Shown one piece after another: positions 16,717 to 25,191 of a DNA stretch of 64,000 nt (positions within the stretch are counted from its first letter, which is position 1; each line of letters begins with the position of its first letter). The notes beneath the pieces are model-generated. The model was not told the DNA's origin. It did no database searches and saw only the letters and a list, made by a program, of their open reading frames with translations. Position numbers and translations under genes: made by a program. Source of the stretch: Marinimicrobium sp050113635 (GTDB lineage Bacteria > Pseudomonadota > Gammaproteobacteria > Pseudomonadales > Cellvibrionaceae); contig NZ_JBNJLT010000009.1 in the NCBI RefSeq assembly GCF_050113635.1, forward strand, positions 1 to 64,000, given 5' to 3'.

Positions 16717-18009
16717 TCAGTGAAGTTTCAGGCGCGGCCGCAGCCAGCGGTTGATTTTCCCGGAAAGCATCAGCAAGCCGGTTTTTATAAGGCCGTGTAC
16801 GGCCATCTGATGCATGCGGTACAGCGAGATATAAACCATCCGCGCCATACGCCCTTCAATAAACAAGCTGCCCCCAGTCAGGTTGCCCATCAAACTTCCC
16901 ACGGTCGAATAATTGGCCAGGGAAATGAGTGAGCCGTGATCACGGTACTGATAGGCCTTGAGCGGCTTTCCTTTGATGGAGGCCGTCAGGTTGTGGTAGC
17001 ACACATCGGCCATCTGATGGGCGGACTGTGCGCGTGGAGGCACTCGTTTCCCGTCTTCCTGAATACATTCTGCACAATCCCCAATCGCAAAAATGTGCTT
17101 GTCTTCAGTCGTTTGAAGTTGCCGGTTAACCTTGATCTGATTGATACGATTGGTCTCCAGTCCGCCGATTCCGGCCATAAAGTCCGGAACTTTAATGCCT
17201 GCTGCCCAGACCATCAGGTCTGCTTCGACCAGGTCGCCATCCTTGGTGTGCAGGCCATCCTTGCTGGCCGAAGTAATCATCGTATTGGTGCGCACCTTTA
17301 CCCCGATGCGGGAGAGTTCCCGGGTGGCGGCCGCCGAAATACGCTCGGGCAGTGCCGGAAGAATACGGTCACCAGCCTCCAGCAGGGTAACGTGCAGGTG
17401 CTCGTTGGTGACGGCATTGAAGCCGTAGTTGTGAAATTCAGTGACGGCATGGTGCAGTTCGGCCGAGAGCTCAACTCCGGTGGCGCCGCCGCCGACAATG
17501 GCAATGCGCACATGGTCTGACTCCTCCCGCACGCGTTGAATACGCAGGAAACGGTTCAGCAGCTTGTTGCGAAAACGCTGGGCCTGCTTCGGACTGTCAA
17601 GAAAGATGCAGTGGTCGGAGACTCCAGGGGTGTTGAAATCGTTGGAGACCGATCCCAGGGCAATCACCAAATAGTCGTAGTCAATGCGTGTGGAAGGAAT
17701 AAATTCCACACCTTCATCGTCCATCACGGGGGCCAATACGACTTGTCGCTGGGCCCGGTCAATATCCATCAGGCTGCCGATTCGGAAATGGAAGCCGTTG
17801 GCATAGGCGTGGGCGCGATAGCTGACTGCGTCATTGCCTTCATCCATGGTGCCCACGGCGAGTTCATGCAGCAGTGGTTTCCACAAATGTGTCGGGTTGC
17901 GGTCTACAAGAATGACCTCGGCCTTTTTCCGGCGACCGAGCTTTCGTCCCAGCTTGGTCACCAGCTCCAAACCTCCCGCTCCGCCACCGACTACGACGAT
18001 TTTCTGCAT
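16717..18009 (-). CDS. ndh: Type II NADH:quinone oxidoreductase
   Basis: A non-proton-pumping NADH dehydrogenase of the respiratory chain, 430 residues (E. coli Ndh 434). It has the N-terminal FAD-binding GGGAGGLELV, the second dinucleotide fold GGGATGVELSAELHH for NADH, and FAIGDCAE near residue 310. The basic, amphipathic C-terminus (MHQMAVHGLIKTGLLMLSGKINRWLRPRLKLH) fits peripheral membrane attachment. The start is ATG 18009, because GAGG lies eight bases upstream; a TTG at 18024 would overlap the preceding gene. It follows the Gfo/Idh/MocA gene by 11 bp. Confidence 0.95.
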   Translation of the reverse strand: MQKIVVVGGGAGGLELVTKLGRKLGRRKKAEVILVDRNPTHLWKPLLHELAVGTMDEGNDAVSYRAHAYANGFHFRIGSLMDIDRAQRQVVLAPVMDDEGVEFIPSTRIDYDYLVIALGSVSNDFNTPGVSDHCIFLDSPKQAQRFRNKLLNRFLRIQRVREESDHVRIAIVGGGATGVELSAELHHAVTEFHNYGFNAVTNEHLHVTLLEAGDRILPALPERISAAATRELSRIGVKVRTNTMITSASKDGLHTKDGDLVEADLMVWAAGIKVPDFMAGIGGLETNRINQIKVNRQLQTTEDKHIFAIGDCAECIQEDGKRVPPRAQSAHQMADVCYHNLTASIKGKPLKAYQYRDHGSLISLANYSTVGSLMGNLTGGSLFIEGRMARMVYISLYRMHQMAVHGLIKTGLLMLSGKINRWLRPRLKLH

Positions 18010-18020
18010 GGTGTTGTACC

Positions 18021-19013
18021 TCAATCCAAAGTTACCCAGCGACCCTCTTCCTGGCTGTTGAACAGGGCATCAATAACGCGCATGTTGGCCTCGGCATCCC
18101 ACAAGGGTGTCGGGCTGGGGGTGCCATCCTGAATACTTTGTGCGAACGCATCCACCATCAATTGGTATTGTTCGTGCTCGGGGAAGGTAAAGGTTTCTAC
18201 CTTCCCATTGATGATGCGTGTTACCCGGTTCTCCCATCCCAGTTCCGGGTTGAAGGGGCGCTCCAGGCGTACCAGCCCCTTTTCGCCGTGCAACTCAGCC
18301 CATTGTGTGTGTTCGGTTTTGGTCGTGACCGTGAAAGAGGCCGTACCATCCGGAAATTCCATGATGGCAGAGGTCAGGCAATCGACATTGTAGCCCGCCA
18401 GCGGTTGTACGCTGCCGATCACACGGACCGGCTCGGCACCATAGACAAAGCGTGCCGACGATATGCCATAGCAGCCGATATCCATAAGGCCGCCACCGCC
18501 GATTTCCGGCAGGTTGCGGATATTGTCTTCGTCGCGGTTGTTGTAGCTGAAAAACGCCGCATAGTGGCGTATCTGCCCCAGCACACCCTGTTCGAGCCAC
18601 TGCTGAATCATGGCCCACTGGGGGTGGAAGCGGTACATGAAGGCTTCCATGACTTTCAGTGTGGGGTTGGCTTTGGCCGCCCGTTTCAGCGCCTGCAGGT
18701 CATCGGTGTCCAGGCTGATGGGTTTTTCACAGAGCACATGCTTCCCCGCCTCCAAAGCCTTGACACTCATGGGCACGTGCAAATGGTTAGGCAGAGGGTT
18801 GTAGATGGCATCGATGTCCGGGTCGGCCAACAATTGTTCGTAGCTGCCGTAGGACTTGGCAATTCCCAGCTCATCGGCAAACGCCCGGGCGTTGTCGGCG
18901 GAACGTGAGGCGACGGCGACCAACTCGCCACGCTCGGAGGCCTGAATGGCGGGAAGGACTTTCTTCCGACCGATATTAGCCGTGCTGAGCACGCCCCAGC
19001 GGATCTTTCGCAT
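18021..19013 (-). CDS. Gfo/Idh/MocA family NAD(P)-dependent oxidoreductase
   Basis: A 330-residue sugar or cyclitol dehydrogenase-type enzyme. The Rossmann domain (WGVLSTANIGRKKVLPAIQ, VAVASRS) leads to the family's signature CEKPI near residue 97, whose Lys takes part in catalysis. The C-terminal domain includes GGGGLMDIGCYGISSARFVYG. It resembles the D-xylose dehydrogenase/dimeric dihydrodiol dehydrogenase branch, but the substrate cannot be assigned. GGAG precedes the ATG. It is the first gene of a two-gene unit with ndh. Confidence 0.88.
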   Translation of the reverse strand: MRKIRWGVLSTANIGRKKVLPAIQASERGELVAVASRSADNARAFADELGIAKSYGSYEQLLADPDIDAIYNPLPNHLHVPMSVKALEAGKHVLCEKPISLDTDDLQALKRAAKANPTLKVMEAFMYRFHPQWAMIQQWLEQGVLGQIRHYAAFFSYNNRDEDNIRNLPEIGGGGLMDIGCYGISSARFVYGAEPVRVIGSVQPLAGYNVDCLTSAIMEFPDGTASFTVTTKTEHTQWAELHGEKGLVRLERPFNPELGWENRVTRIINGKVETFTFPEHEQYQLMVDAFAQSIQDGTPSPTPLWDAEANMRVIDALFNSQEEGRWVTLD

Positions 19014-19123
19014 AGTGAACTCCGTTGATTCTCTGGCAATGGGTTCTTTGGTAAGGAGATGCCGTGATCGGGCCCGAAAGGCTGATCGGAAACGTTAGTG
19101 TACACCAGAGCAGGCATCGGGCC

Positions 19124-19150
19124 TCAACTTTCCAGGCCGCGCGCCGATAA
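19124..19150 (+). promoter_or_regulatory. Sigma-28 (FliA) type promoter for chemoreceptor
   Basis: TCAACTTT-N11-GCCGATAA. The -10 box matches the FliA consensus GCCGATAA exactly, the -35 box matches TAAAGTTT at six of eight bases, and the spacing is canonical. It lies about 195 bp before the MCP start codon, as expected for a class III motility/chemotaxis gene. Confidence 0.7.
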
Positions 19151-19151
19151 A

Positions 19152-19211
19152 CCGTCTGTGTCATACGAAAATAAGATATTTTGGCACTCAAGTGCATTGT
19201 CGTATAGACGG
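19152..19211 (+). other. Stem-loop in the chemoreceptor 5' leader
   Basis: CCGTCT (19152-19157) and ATACGA (19163-19168) pair with TCGTAT-AGACGG (19200-19211), leaving a five-base bulge. A nested GCACT/AGTGC hairpin (19184-19195) sits in the loop. It begins right at the predicted sigma-28 transcription start, so it would form the 5' end of the mRNA. The remaining leader to 19345 shows nothing else. Confidence 0.45.
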
Positions 19212-19345
19212 ATGTGAGGGGTACCGGCTGGCAAGCGCATACAACGGAAGTTGCTGCGGGAGGTGCGATCATTCCCGACCGGGAACCAGTGATCGACTGG
19301 ATCAGCAGCAGGGAATCACATGAGCCTGACATTGGAGAGGCGGCT

Positions 19346-20971
19346 ATGTTTTTACGTGCGTTAAATATCGGACCACGGTTGGCCGTGGCTTTTGGGGTAT
19401 TGATCGTCTTTTTAGTCGGTCTGGGTGGGGGATCACTGTATGGCATGAGCCGCATGGAGGGCGCCTCTAACGACATCAACCGAAACTGGTTGCCCAGTAT
19501 TCGGGCAGTGGGGGATTTGGGGACCAGTGTGATGCGCTACCGGGTCTTTGTGTTGCGGGTGGCCGGCGACCGTGACCCGCTCAGGTTCGAACACAATGTG
19601 CAACGAATGGAGGAGGTGCGGGCCAGGGTTACCGAGGCTCAGGCTTATTATGAGCCGCTTCCGAGGTCTCCGGAGGAGGAGCGTCTATACCAGACATTCA
19701 AAACCGCCCAGGAGCGCTACAATCAAGGCGCCGAACGAGTGGTACAACTGTCGGAGGTCGGCGATTTCGATCAGGCCATGAGCGTTATCAATGGCGAACT
19801 CAGCTCGGCAGCGGATGAAATGGCCGAAGTACTGCTGCAACTGGCAGAATTCAATCAGGAGGCCTCGCGCACGGCGGCTGGTGTAGCCGACCAGACGTTT
19901 AAAGACAGTCGGTTATTGATTTTGATATTGCTGGGCGGCGCGGTTCTTCTGGCCGCCTTGATGGCGTTGATGATCAGCCGCAGCGTCGTGCGTCCGTTGA
20001 GCACGGCATTGAGCGCGGCACAAACCATCGCCGGCGGTGACCTGACGAGTAATATTGAGTCCGCAGGCCGGGATGAGCCAGCCCGATTGCTTGAGGCGCT
20101 GGCGGTGATGCGGGAAAACCTGCGCAGTGCGATCAGCCAGATTTCCAACTCATCCACTCAGCTGGCGTCGGCCACCGAGGAACTCAGCTCAGTCGCAGAG
20201 GACGCTTCTCGCAGTCTTCAGGAGCAGACGGATGAGGTGCAACAAGCGGCCAGCGCGGTGAATGAAATGACGGCGGCTGTGGAAGATGTCGCGCGCAATG
20301 CGACAGAAACCTCTGAAGCCTCGGTCACCTCGGCGGAGGATGCGGAAACCGGTCGTGCCCGCGTGGTGGAAACCGTGGAAGCGATTCAGCATATGACCGC
20401 CGAGATCAAGCGCACCTCCAGCTCGGTGAATGAATTGGCGGACCAGGCGAGTGATATTGGCAAGGTTATGGATGTCATTGTCGCGATTGCCGAACAAACC
20501 AATTTACTGGCGCTGAACGCGGCCATTGAAGCGGCACGTGCGGGCGAGGCGGGTCGAGGGTTCGCCGTGGTGGCGGATGAAGTTCGGGCGCTGGCACATC
20601 GCACGCAAAGCTCCACCAAAGAGATCGGCAGTATCGTCACCAGCATCCAGTCGGGCACCAAAACCGCCGTGTCGTCGATGGAAGAAAGCTGGGACCGTGC
20701 GACCGCGACTCTGGATATTGCCAAAGCGGCCGGGGAAGCACTGGAGCGAATCGCCAATGGTATTACCCGAATCAGTGATCGCAACCAGGTAATTGCCAGC
20801 GCTTCCGAAGAGCAGGCCACGGTGGCGAGGGAGGTTGATCGCAACTTACTGAAAATCAGCGATATCGCCACCCGTTCGGCGGCGGGCGCCAACCAGACCA
20901 GTGCGTCGGCGGAAGAGCTGTCCAAACTGGCGGTGGAGCTCAATACGCTGGTGAGTCGTTTTCAGCTTTAG
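19346..20971 (+). CDS. Methyl-accepting chemotaxis protein
   Basis: A 541-residue transmembrane chemoreceptor that signals through CheW/CheA. TM1 (residues 8-30), a periplasmic four-helix-bundle ligand domain (about 31-190), TM2 (LLILILLGGAVLLAALMALMI), HAMP and the cytoplasmic signalling domain follow in order. The highly conserved hairpin tip reads EQTNLLALNAAIEAARAGE followed by GRGFAVVADEVRALA. The start is ATG 19346, with GGAGAGG upstream; an upstream in-frame extension from 19214 lacks a ribosome site. No chemotaxis partner genes are nearby. The ligand is unknown. Confidence 0.95.
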   Translation: MFLRALNIGPRLAVAFGVLIVFLVGLGGGSLYGMSRMEGASNDINRNWLPSIRAVGDLGTSVMRYRVFVLRVAGDRDPLRFEHNVQRMEEVRARVTEAQAYYEPLPRSPEEERLYQTFKTAQERYNQGAERVVQLSEVGDFDQAMSVINGELSSAADEMAEVLLQLAEFNQEASRTAAGVADQTFKDSRLLILILLGGAVLLAALMALMISRSVVRPLSTALSAAQTIAGGDLTSNIESAGRDEPARLLEALAVMRENLRSAISQISNSSTQLASATEELSSVAEDASRSLQEQTDEVQQAASAVNEMTAAVEDVARNATETSEASVTSAEDAETGRARVVETVEAIQHMTAEIKRTSSSVNELADQASDIGKVMDVIVAIAEQTNLLALNAAIEAARAGEAGRGFAVVADEVRALAHRTQSSTKEIGSIVTSIQSGTKTAVSSMEESWDRATATLDIAKAAGEALERIANGITRISDRNQVIASASEEQATVAREVDRNLLKISDIATRSAAGANQTSASAEELSKLAVELNTLVSRFQL

Positions 20972-20988
20972 GCAGAGACAGTTAAGCC

Positions 20989-21017
20989 TTGGTGAACGGG
21001 AGCAAACGCGTTAGAAT
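20989..21017 (+). promoter_or_regulatory. Sigma-70 promoter of the thiamine operon
   Basis: TTGGTG-N17-TAGAAT, with the predicted start about seven bases downstream, just at the 5' edge of the riboswitch P1 stem (21025). The same GTTAGAATCCGCC string occurs at 182-194 before the YajR-like gene. Confidence 0.6.
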
Positions 21018-21024
21018 CCGCCCA

Positions 21025-21120
21025 TTCCTCGGGGAGGCCCCTGGCCTGAGACGTTTCGGTGACGAAGCGGACCCGTTGAACCTGATCCGGTTAATGCCGG
21101 CGTAGGGATAGGAAGAGGAA
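21025..21120 (+). ncRNA. TPP riboswitch (THI element)
   Basis: A thiamine pyrophosphate aptamer. The conserved CTGAGA (21046-21051) and ACCCGTTGAACCTGATC blocks are followed by CCGGTTAATGCCGGCGTAGGGA. The closing P1 stem pairs TTCCTC (21025-21030) with GAGGAA (21115-21120). It lies 132 bp upstream of a TonB-dependent receptor and so marks the operon as thiamine-regulated, with repression expected when TPP is bound. Confidence 0.97.
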
Positions 21121-21125
21121 CCCCC

Positions 21126-21144
21126 GCCAGTGTCCCACACTGGC
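21126..21144 (+). promoter_or_regulatory. Hairpin in the riboswitch expression platform
   Basis: GCCAGTGT and ACACTGGC form a perfect 8-bp stem around CCC, six bases after the aptamer. There is no T-run, so a translational or Rho-dependent mechanism is more likely than intrinsic termination (inference). Confidence 0.5.
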
Positions 21145-21252
21145 TCGCTCGCGAAGCCTGGCAGTATCTGCTGCCAGCGTCGACAACAAGCGTTCCAATA
21201 CTCCCGCTCGCATACCGGGTCTCCATTGATCAAATACTTGGAGACTCTACTC

Positions 21253-23370
21253 ATGACCAAAACACCCTTGACGCTGACCGCATTGGCCGCCGCGATGCTG
21301 GCGGGCCTTGTTCAGGCACAGAATGCGCCGTCCACCGTGGAAGATATATTGGTAACAGCGGATTTCAGGCCTACGGGCCTGCTGGACCTGGCGGCCAGTA
21401 CCACCGTAATTGACGCTGAAACCATTGAGCAGCGCAGCGCTGTACACTTGGCGGAAGTGTTGAATACGGCTCCGAACGTTAATTTCTCCACCGGTGCCTC
21501 CCGGGGGCGCTTTTTCCAGATTCGCGGGATCGGTGAGCGCAGCCAGTTCGTGGAGCCGATCAACCCCTCCGTGGGGCTGATCGTCGATGGCATTGATATG
21601 ACCGGCATTGGCGGCGGTGCGACTACGCTGGATATTCAACAGGTAGAAGTACTGCGTGGCCCCCAGGGCACCTTATACGGCGCCAATGCCATGGCGGGGC
21701 TGATCAACATGGTCTCTGGAAATCCCACGGAGGTGACCGAGGGCCAGGTGTCCGTCGGTGTGGCGGAATACAGTACGCGCACCGCGAGTGCGGTGGTCAG
21801 CGGTCCGCTGTCCGATACGCTCGGATACAGACTGGCCGTGGGCACGACACTCAGTGATGGCTATCAGGACAATGCCTGGCTAAACACCGACGACAACGCC
21901 AGCATTGATGAACAGACCGTGAGAGGCAAAATCCGCTGGCAGCCCAGCGAGCGATTGACGCTGGATGTGACCGGCCTGTACCTGGACATCGACAACGGTT
22001 ACGACGGCTTCTCCCTCGATAACACCCGCACGACCTTATCCGACCAGCCCGGTCACGATCGCCAGCAAACCCAGGCCGGTTCGGTCAAAGTGCAGTGGCA
22101 AGCCTCGTCCGCCTATGACCTGGTGGCCCTGCTGAGCCATGCGCGCTCTGATCTGGAGTATGGGTACGATGAGGACTGGGCCTATCCCTCCATCTGTGAA
22201 GATTTCGAGTGTGTCGACGAAGGCTTTAACTCCTTCGATAACTACGTGCGGGACAACGACAATACCACCGTGGATCTGCGCCTGGTTTCCAACAGTGCCG
22301 AGGGTGAGCTGGACTGGGTCGCGGGTGCCTATTACCGCGACCAGAACGAGGATCTGTTACGCCAGTACACCTACCTGTCAGAGGGTTTTTCCAGTGAGTT
22401 CAGCACCGAAAGCCGCGCCCTGTATGGCCAGTTGGGGATACCCTTGGCCGAGCGCTGGACGCTGGTGTCCGGTCTGAGGTATGAATCGCGCGACGCGGAC
22501 TATGCGGACAGCGATGGTTCTGTGTTCAACCCGTCGGAAGATATGTGGGGCGGAAAGCTTGCACTGGAATATCGGGATGCGAGGGGCCAGCTCTGGTATG
22601 GATTGGCCTCCCGGGGATTCAAGGCCGGTGGTTTCAACAGTAGCCAGACGCTGCCGGTCAATGACCGCGAATTCGACACCGAAACCCTGTGGAACTATGA
22701 ACTGGGTTGGAAGGGCGATGCCTTCGATGGCGCCTTGCAAACCCGCATCGCACTGTTTTACCAGGACCGCGACGATGTGCAGACCAAACAATCCCGGGTC
22801 GCTCCCATTGCCGGTGAAGAGTGTCCCTGTAACTTCACCGATTACACCACCAATGCCGCCGCGGGCAACGCTCGGGGCCTGGAGCTGGAAGTCAACGCCC
22901 AGATTAATTCGATGACCCGCGTCTTCGCCAGCCTGGGTTTGATTGACAGCGAGTTTGATAACTTCCAAAGTTTTGTGCACGCCGATGCTGACCCCGAGAA
23001 CGGTGTGCCCTACGATTTGAGTGGCCACGACATGCCTCATGCCCCGAGTTATCAGTTTGCGGTGGGTACCCACTTGCAGTTGACGGAGCACTGGTACGCA
23101 CGAGTAGAAGTGGAAGGTAAAGACGGCTTCTACTTTTCCAGCCGTCACGAAGCGCAATCCGATGCGTACGAGCTGCTCAACCTGCGGGTGGGTTACCAGG
23201 CTGACCGCTGGGAAGTGGCCCTGTGGGGGCGTAACCTGACCGATGAAACTGTGGAGACTCGCGGCTTTGGGGCGTTCGGCAACGATCCGCGCGATGGTTA
23301 CGCCACCAAACCCTATTACCAGTTTGGCGAGCCGCGTATTGTGGGTCTGGATGCAACGTTACGATTCTGA
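21253..23370 (+). CDS. TonB-dependent receptor, probable thiamine uptake
   Basis: A 705-residue outer-membrane receptor. It has a signal peptide (residues 1-22, GLVQAQ), a TonB-box region EDILVTAD, a plug (STTVIDAETIEQRSAVHLAEVL, QIRGIGERSQF, VEVLRGPQGTLYGANAMAGLINM) and a barrel ending in terminal Phe (LDATLRF). The plug is of the common iron-complex subtype, but the TPP riboswitch and the downstream thiamine genes indicate thiamine, its phosphates or precursors. The start is ATG 21253; the upstream in-frame region is riboswitch leader. Confidence 0.88.
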   Translation: MTKTPLTLTALAAAMLAGLVQAQNAPSTVEDILVTADFRPTGLLDLAASTTVIDAETIEQRSAVHLAEVLNTAPNVNFSTGASRGRFFQIRGIGERSQFVEPINPSVGLIVDGIDMTGIGGGATTLDIQQVEVLRGPQGTLYGANAMAGLINMVSGNPTEVTEGQVSVGVAEYSTRTASAVVSGPLSDTLGYRLAVGTTLSDGYQDNAWLNTDDNASIDEQTVRGKIRWQPSERLTLDVTGLYLDIDNGYDGFSLDNTRTTLSDQPGHDRQQTQAGSVKVQWQASSAYDLVALLSHARSDLEYGYDEDWAYPSICEDFECVDEGFNSFDNYVRDNDNTTVDLRLVSNSAEGELDWVAGAYYRDQNEDLLRQYTYLSEGFSSEFSTESRALYGQLGIPLAERWTLVSGLRYESRDADYADSDGSVFNPSEDMWGGKLALEYRDARGQLWYGLASRGFKAGGFNSSQTLPVNDREFDTETLWNYELGWKGDAFDGALQTRIALFYQDRDDVQTKQSRVAPIAGEECPCNFTDYTTNAAAGNARGLELEVNAQINSMTRVFASLGLIDSEFDNFQSFVHADADPENGVPYDLSGHDMPHAPSYQFAVGTHLQLTEHWYARVEVEGKDGFYFSSRHEAQSDAYELLNLRVGYQADRWEVALWGRNLTDETVETRGFGAFGNDPRDGYATKPYYQFGEPRIVGLDATLRF

Positions 23371-23423
23371 CGTAACGCCAGGCGCACGCGCCGACACTGA
23401 TGAAGATGGCCGAGGTTAACCGT

Positions 23424-23678
23424 ATGAAGCTTTCTGTGGAAATCAGTATGTATCCCTTCAATGGCGATTATATTCCGCCGATCCAAGGGTTTATCGACTG
23501 GCTCAACCGCCAGGACGGATTGCGCATCCAGACCGTGCCGACCTGCACCATTGTGACGGGCGATTACGAGCGCGTGATGGATGTGTTGCGAGACGGATTG
23601 AAGTACAGCTACGAGCAGTTTGGTAAAGCGGTGTTTGTGGCCAAATTCCTGCCCGACTACGAAGCGCTGAATTCATGA
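23424..23678 (+). CDS. Thiamine-binding YkoF/MTH1187-like protein
   Basis: A small 84-residue soluble protein (MKLSVEISMYPFNGDYIPPIQGFIDWLN, ... FVAKFLPDYEAL). The EISMYP start and the alternating strand-helix pattern match the YkoF-type thiamine/HMP-binding ferredoxin-like domain (about 80-90 residues). It lies 53 bp after the receptor gene within the riboswitch-controlled operon. It may bind thiamine in the cytoplasm; lack of a signal peptide argues against a periplasmic role. The ATG at 23424 is chosen over a start at 23400 because it matches the family N-terminus. Confidence 0.75.
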   Translation: MKLSVEISMYPFNGDYIPPIQGFIDWLNRQDGLRIQTVPTCTIVTGDYERVMDVLRDGLKYSYEQFGKAVFVAKFLPDYEALNS

Positions 23679-23691
23679 GAGCGCTGAGTTG

Positions 23692-24330
23692 ATGACGGAC
23701 ATTGCACTGCAAATCACCGACACCTGGGCTCAGTGGTGGGGGTGGGAACTGGTTGCGGTCATACTCGCCGTTGGGTATCTGGTTCTGGCCGTCCGGCAGA
23801 ATCCGCTGTGCTGGTACTGTGGTTTTGCCAGCACGGCGATTTATACCCTGTTGTACTGGAATGTCAGCCTGTTAATGGAGGCGGGCTTGAACGTGTACTA
23901 CATGGTTATGGCGGCTTATGGCTGGTGGCAGTGGAGACACGGTGGTAAAGGTGACACTGAGTTGCCCGTGCGCACCTGGCCCTGGTATCAGCACCTGGCC
24001 GTTATTGTGTCCGTGCTCGTGGTCAGCGCCGCCACGGGTACCTGGCTGACGTACTTTACCGAAGCCGCCTGGCCCTATGTCGATTCGTTTACGACCTGGG
24101 CGGCGGTCGTCACAACGTTTATGGTGGCCCGCAAAGTGCTCGAAAACTGGTTGTACTGGATGGTCATCAATAGTACCGCCATCGTGGTACTGGTGGACCG
24201 GGAGCTGTACCTGACGGCGCTGTTAATGGGCAGCTATCTCGTGATCTCCGTGTTTGGGTGGCGCGCCTGGTATCGTGATTACCGCTACCGTGATTACCAG
24301 CATCGGGAAAAGGCTGCCCAGCGTGTGTAA
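23692..24330 (+). CDS. pnuT: PnuC-family thiamine transporter (PnuT)
   Basis: A 212-residue inner-membrane protein of the PnuC family with seven hydrophobic segments, including the signature WNVSLLMEAGLNVYYMVMAAYGWWQW and the late LYWMVINSTAIVVLV. PnuC paralogues control vitamin diffusion by coupling to phosphorylation. The riboswitch operon identifies this copy as the thiamine type, PnuT. Its partner kinase gene overlaps its stop codon, which fits trapping of imported thiamine as the phosphate. The start is ATG 23692 (a TTG lies three bases earlier). Confidence 0.88.
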   Translation: MTDIALQITDTWAQWWGWELVAVILAVGYLVLAVRQNPLCWYCGFASTAIYTLLYWNVSLLMEAGLNVYYMVMAAYGWWQWRHGGKGDTELPVRTWPWYQHLAVIVSVLVVSAATGTWLTYFTEAAWPYVDSFTTWAAVVTTFMVARKVLENWLYWMVINSTAIVVLVDRELYLTALLMGSYLVISVFGWRAWYRDYRYRDYQHREKAAQRV

Positions 24331-25081
24331 CCGTTGTCCTCTTTTGCAAGCTGCGCTTGATACCTGGCCGGATTGGGAGTTGCCCCTGACCGCTCGCCCG
24401 GAAGTGGTGGCACGAGTGCCGGGTGGGCGAACCAATCGCAGCTATCAACTGCGCGCCCCGGGCCTGCGCTTTGATTTATTGCTGCGGCTAAATAACCCTC
24501 GTGCCGAACAGTTGGGTATTCGTCGGGAGAGCGAAGCGGTGATTCTGGAAACGGTAGCTTCGGCGGGCTTGAGCCGAGGTGCCTGTTATTGGTCCCCGGC
24601 GCACGACTTTACCGTCTTTCGCCATGTGAATGCCCGCACCTGGAGTGCCAGGGACTTCCAGAGTGAGACACAACGCCGTCGACTGCTGGAAGCGCTGGGG
24701 GTCGTCCACCAGCTCCGGCCGGACACGCCACGCCGTCGCTATACGGACTATTTGGATCATTATTGGCGACAGTTGGAGGCGGCCGGGGCGTTGGAGGCAT
24801 CGCTGAAGAAACAATGGGCCGATTTTCGCCCGGCGCTGCGCGAATTTGACGAGAGCGACTGGGTGCCCGTCTTGACCCATCACGATCTGATTCCGGAAAA
24901 CATTCTGGAAAACGAGGATCGGCTGTATCTGATCGACTGGGAATATGCTGCCGTCGGACACCCGGATATTGATCGCTGGTGTCTGGATCCAACGCTGGTG
25001 CGGCATCCCTTTATTCCGGAGCTGGCGCGTTGGACCAATGATTTATGGGAGCGGGTATTGGCTTTACATGCACGTTCCTGA
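24323..25081 (+). CDS. thiK: Thiamine kinase-like phosphotransferase
   Basis: A 252-residue APH/choline-kinase-fold enzyme. It has the catalytic loop HHDLIPENIL (Brenner-type HxDxxxxN) and the metal-binding IDWEYA, preceded by an N-terminal lobe with GGRTNRSYQL. The GTG start at 24323 overlaps the pnuT stop by eight bases, with AAAAGG upstream; upstream TTG frames are unlikely. In this operon it would phosphorylate thiamine to thiamine monophosphate, as E. coli ThiK does. ThiL would still be needed for TPP and is not in the window. Confidence 0.85.
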   Translation: MCNRCPLLQAALDTWPDWELPLTARPEVVARVPGGRTNRSYQLRAPGLRFDLLLRLNNPRAEQLGIRRESEAVILETVASAGLSRGACYWSPAHDFTVFRHVNARTWSARDFQSETQRRRLLEALGVVHQLRPDTPRRRYTDYLDHYWRQLEAAGALEASLKKQWADFRPALREFDESDWVPVLTHHDLIPENILENEDRLYLIDWEYAAVGHPDIDRWCLDPTLVRHPFIPELARWTNDLWERVLALHARS

Positions 25082-25118
25082 GGCGCCTGTCCGCCCCAGT
25101 TGGCAAGCTGCCCCGGGA

Positions 25119-25140
25119 ATGTCATTACCCTGTCATGAAA
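25119..25140 (+). promoter_or_regulatory. Pho box upstream of phoX
   Basis: ATGTCAT-TACC-CTGTCAT-GAAA gives two half-sites at an 11-bp period; the second is a perfect CTGTCAT. It lies 52-73 bp before the phoX start codon, an appropriate distance for PhoB-dependent activation under phosphate starvation. Confidence 0.82.
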
Positions 25141-25191
25141 GTGTTTGAGCATCCCCGGTCAAATGGCTGGTAAATAGTGAGGTAGCCCACG

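Noticed and set aside
19182..19197. Possible sigma-54 promoter (TGGCAC-N5-TGCATT) before the chemoreceptor gene
   Set aside because: The -12 GC is one base out of register with the -24 GG, and the same bases form a small hairpin; the nearby sigma-28 boxes fit better.
21126..21144. Hairpin after the riboswitch as an intrinsic terminator
   Set aside because: There is no T-run after the stem, so it is listed only as a possible expression-platform hairpin.
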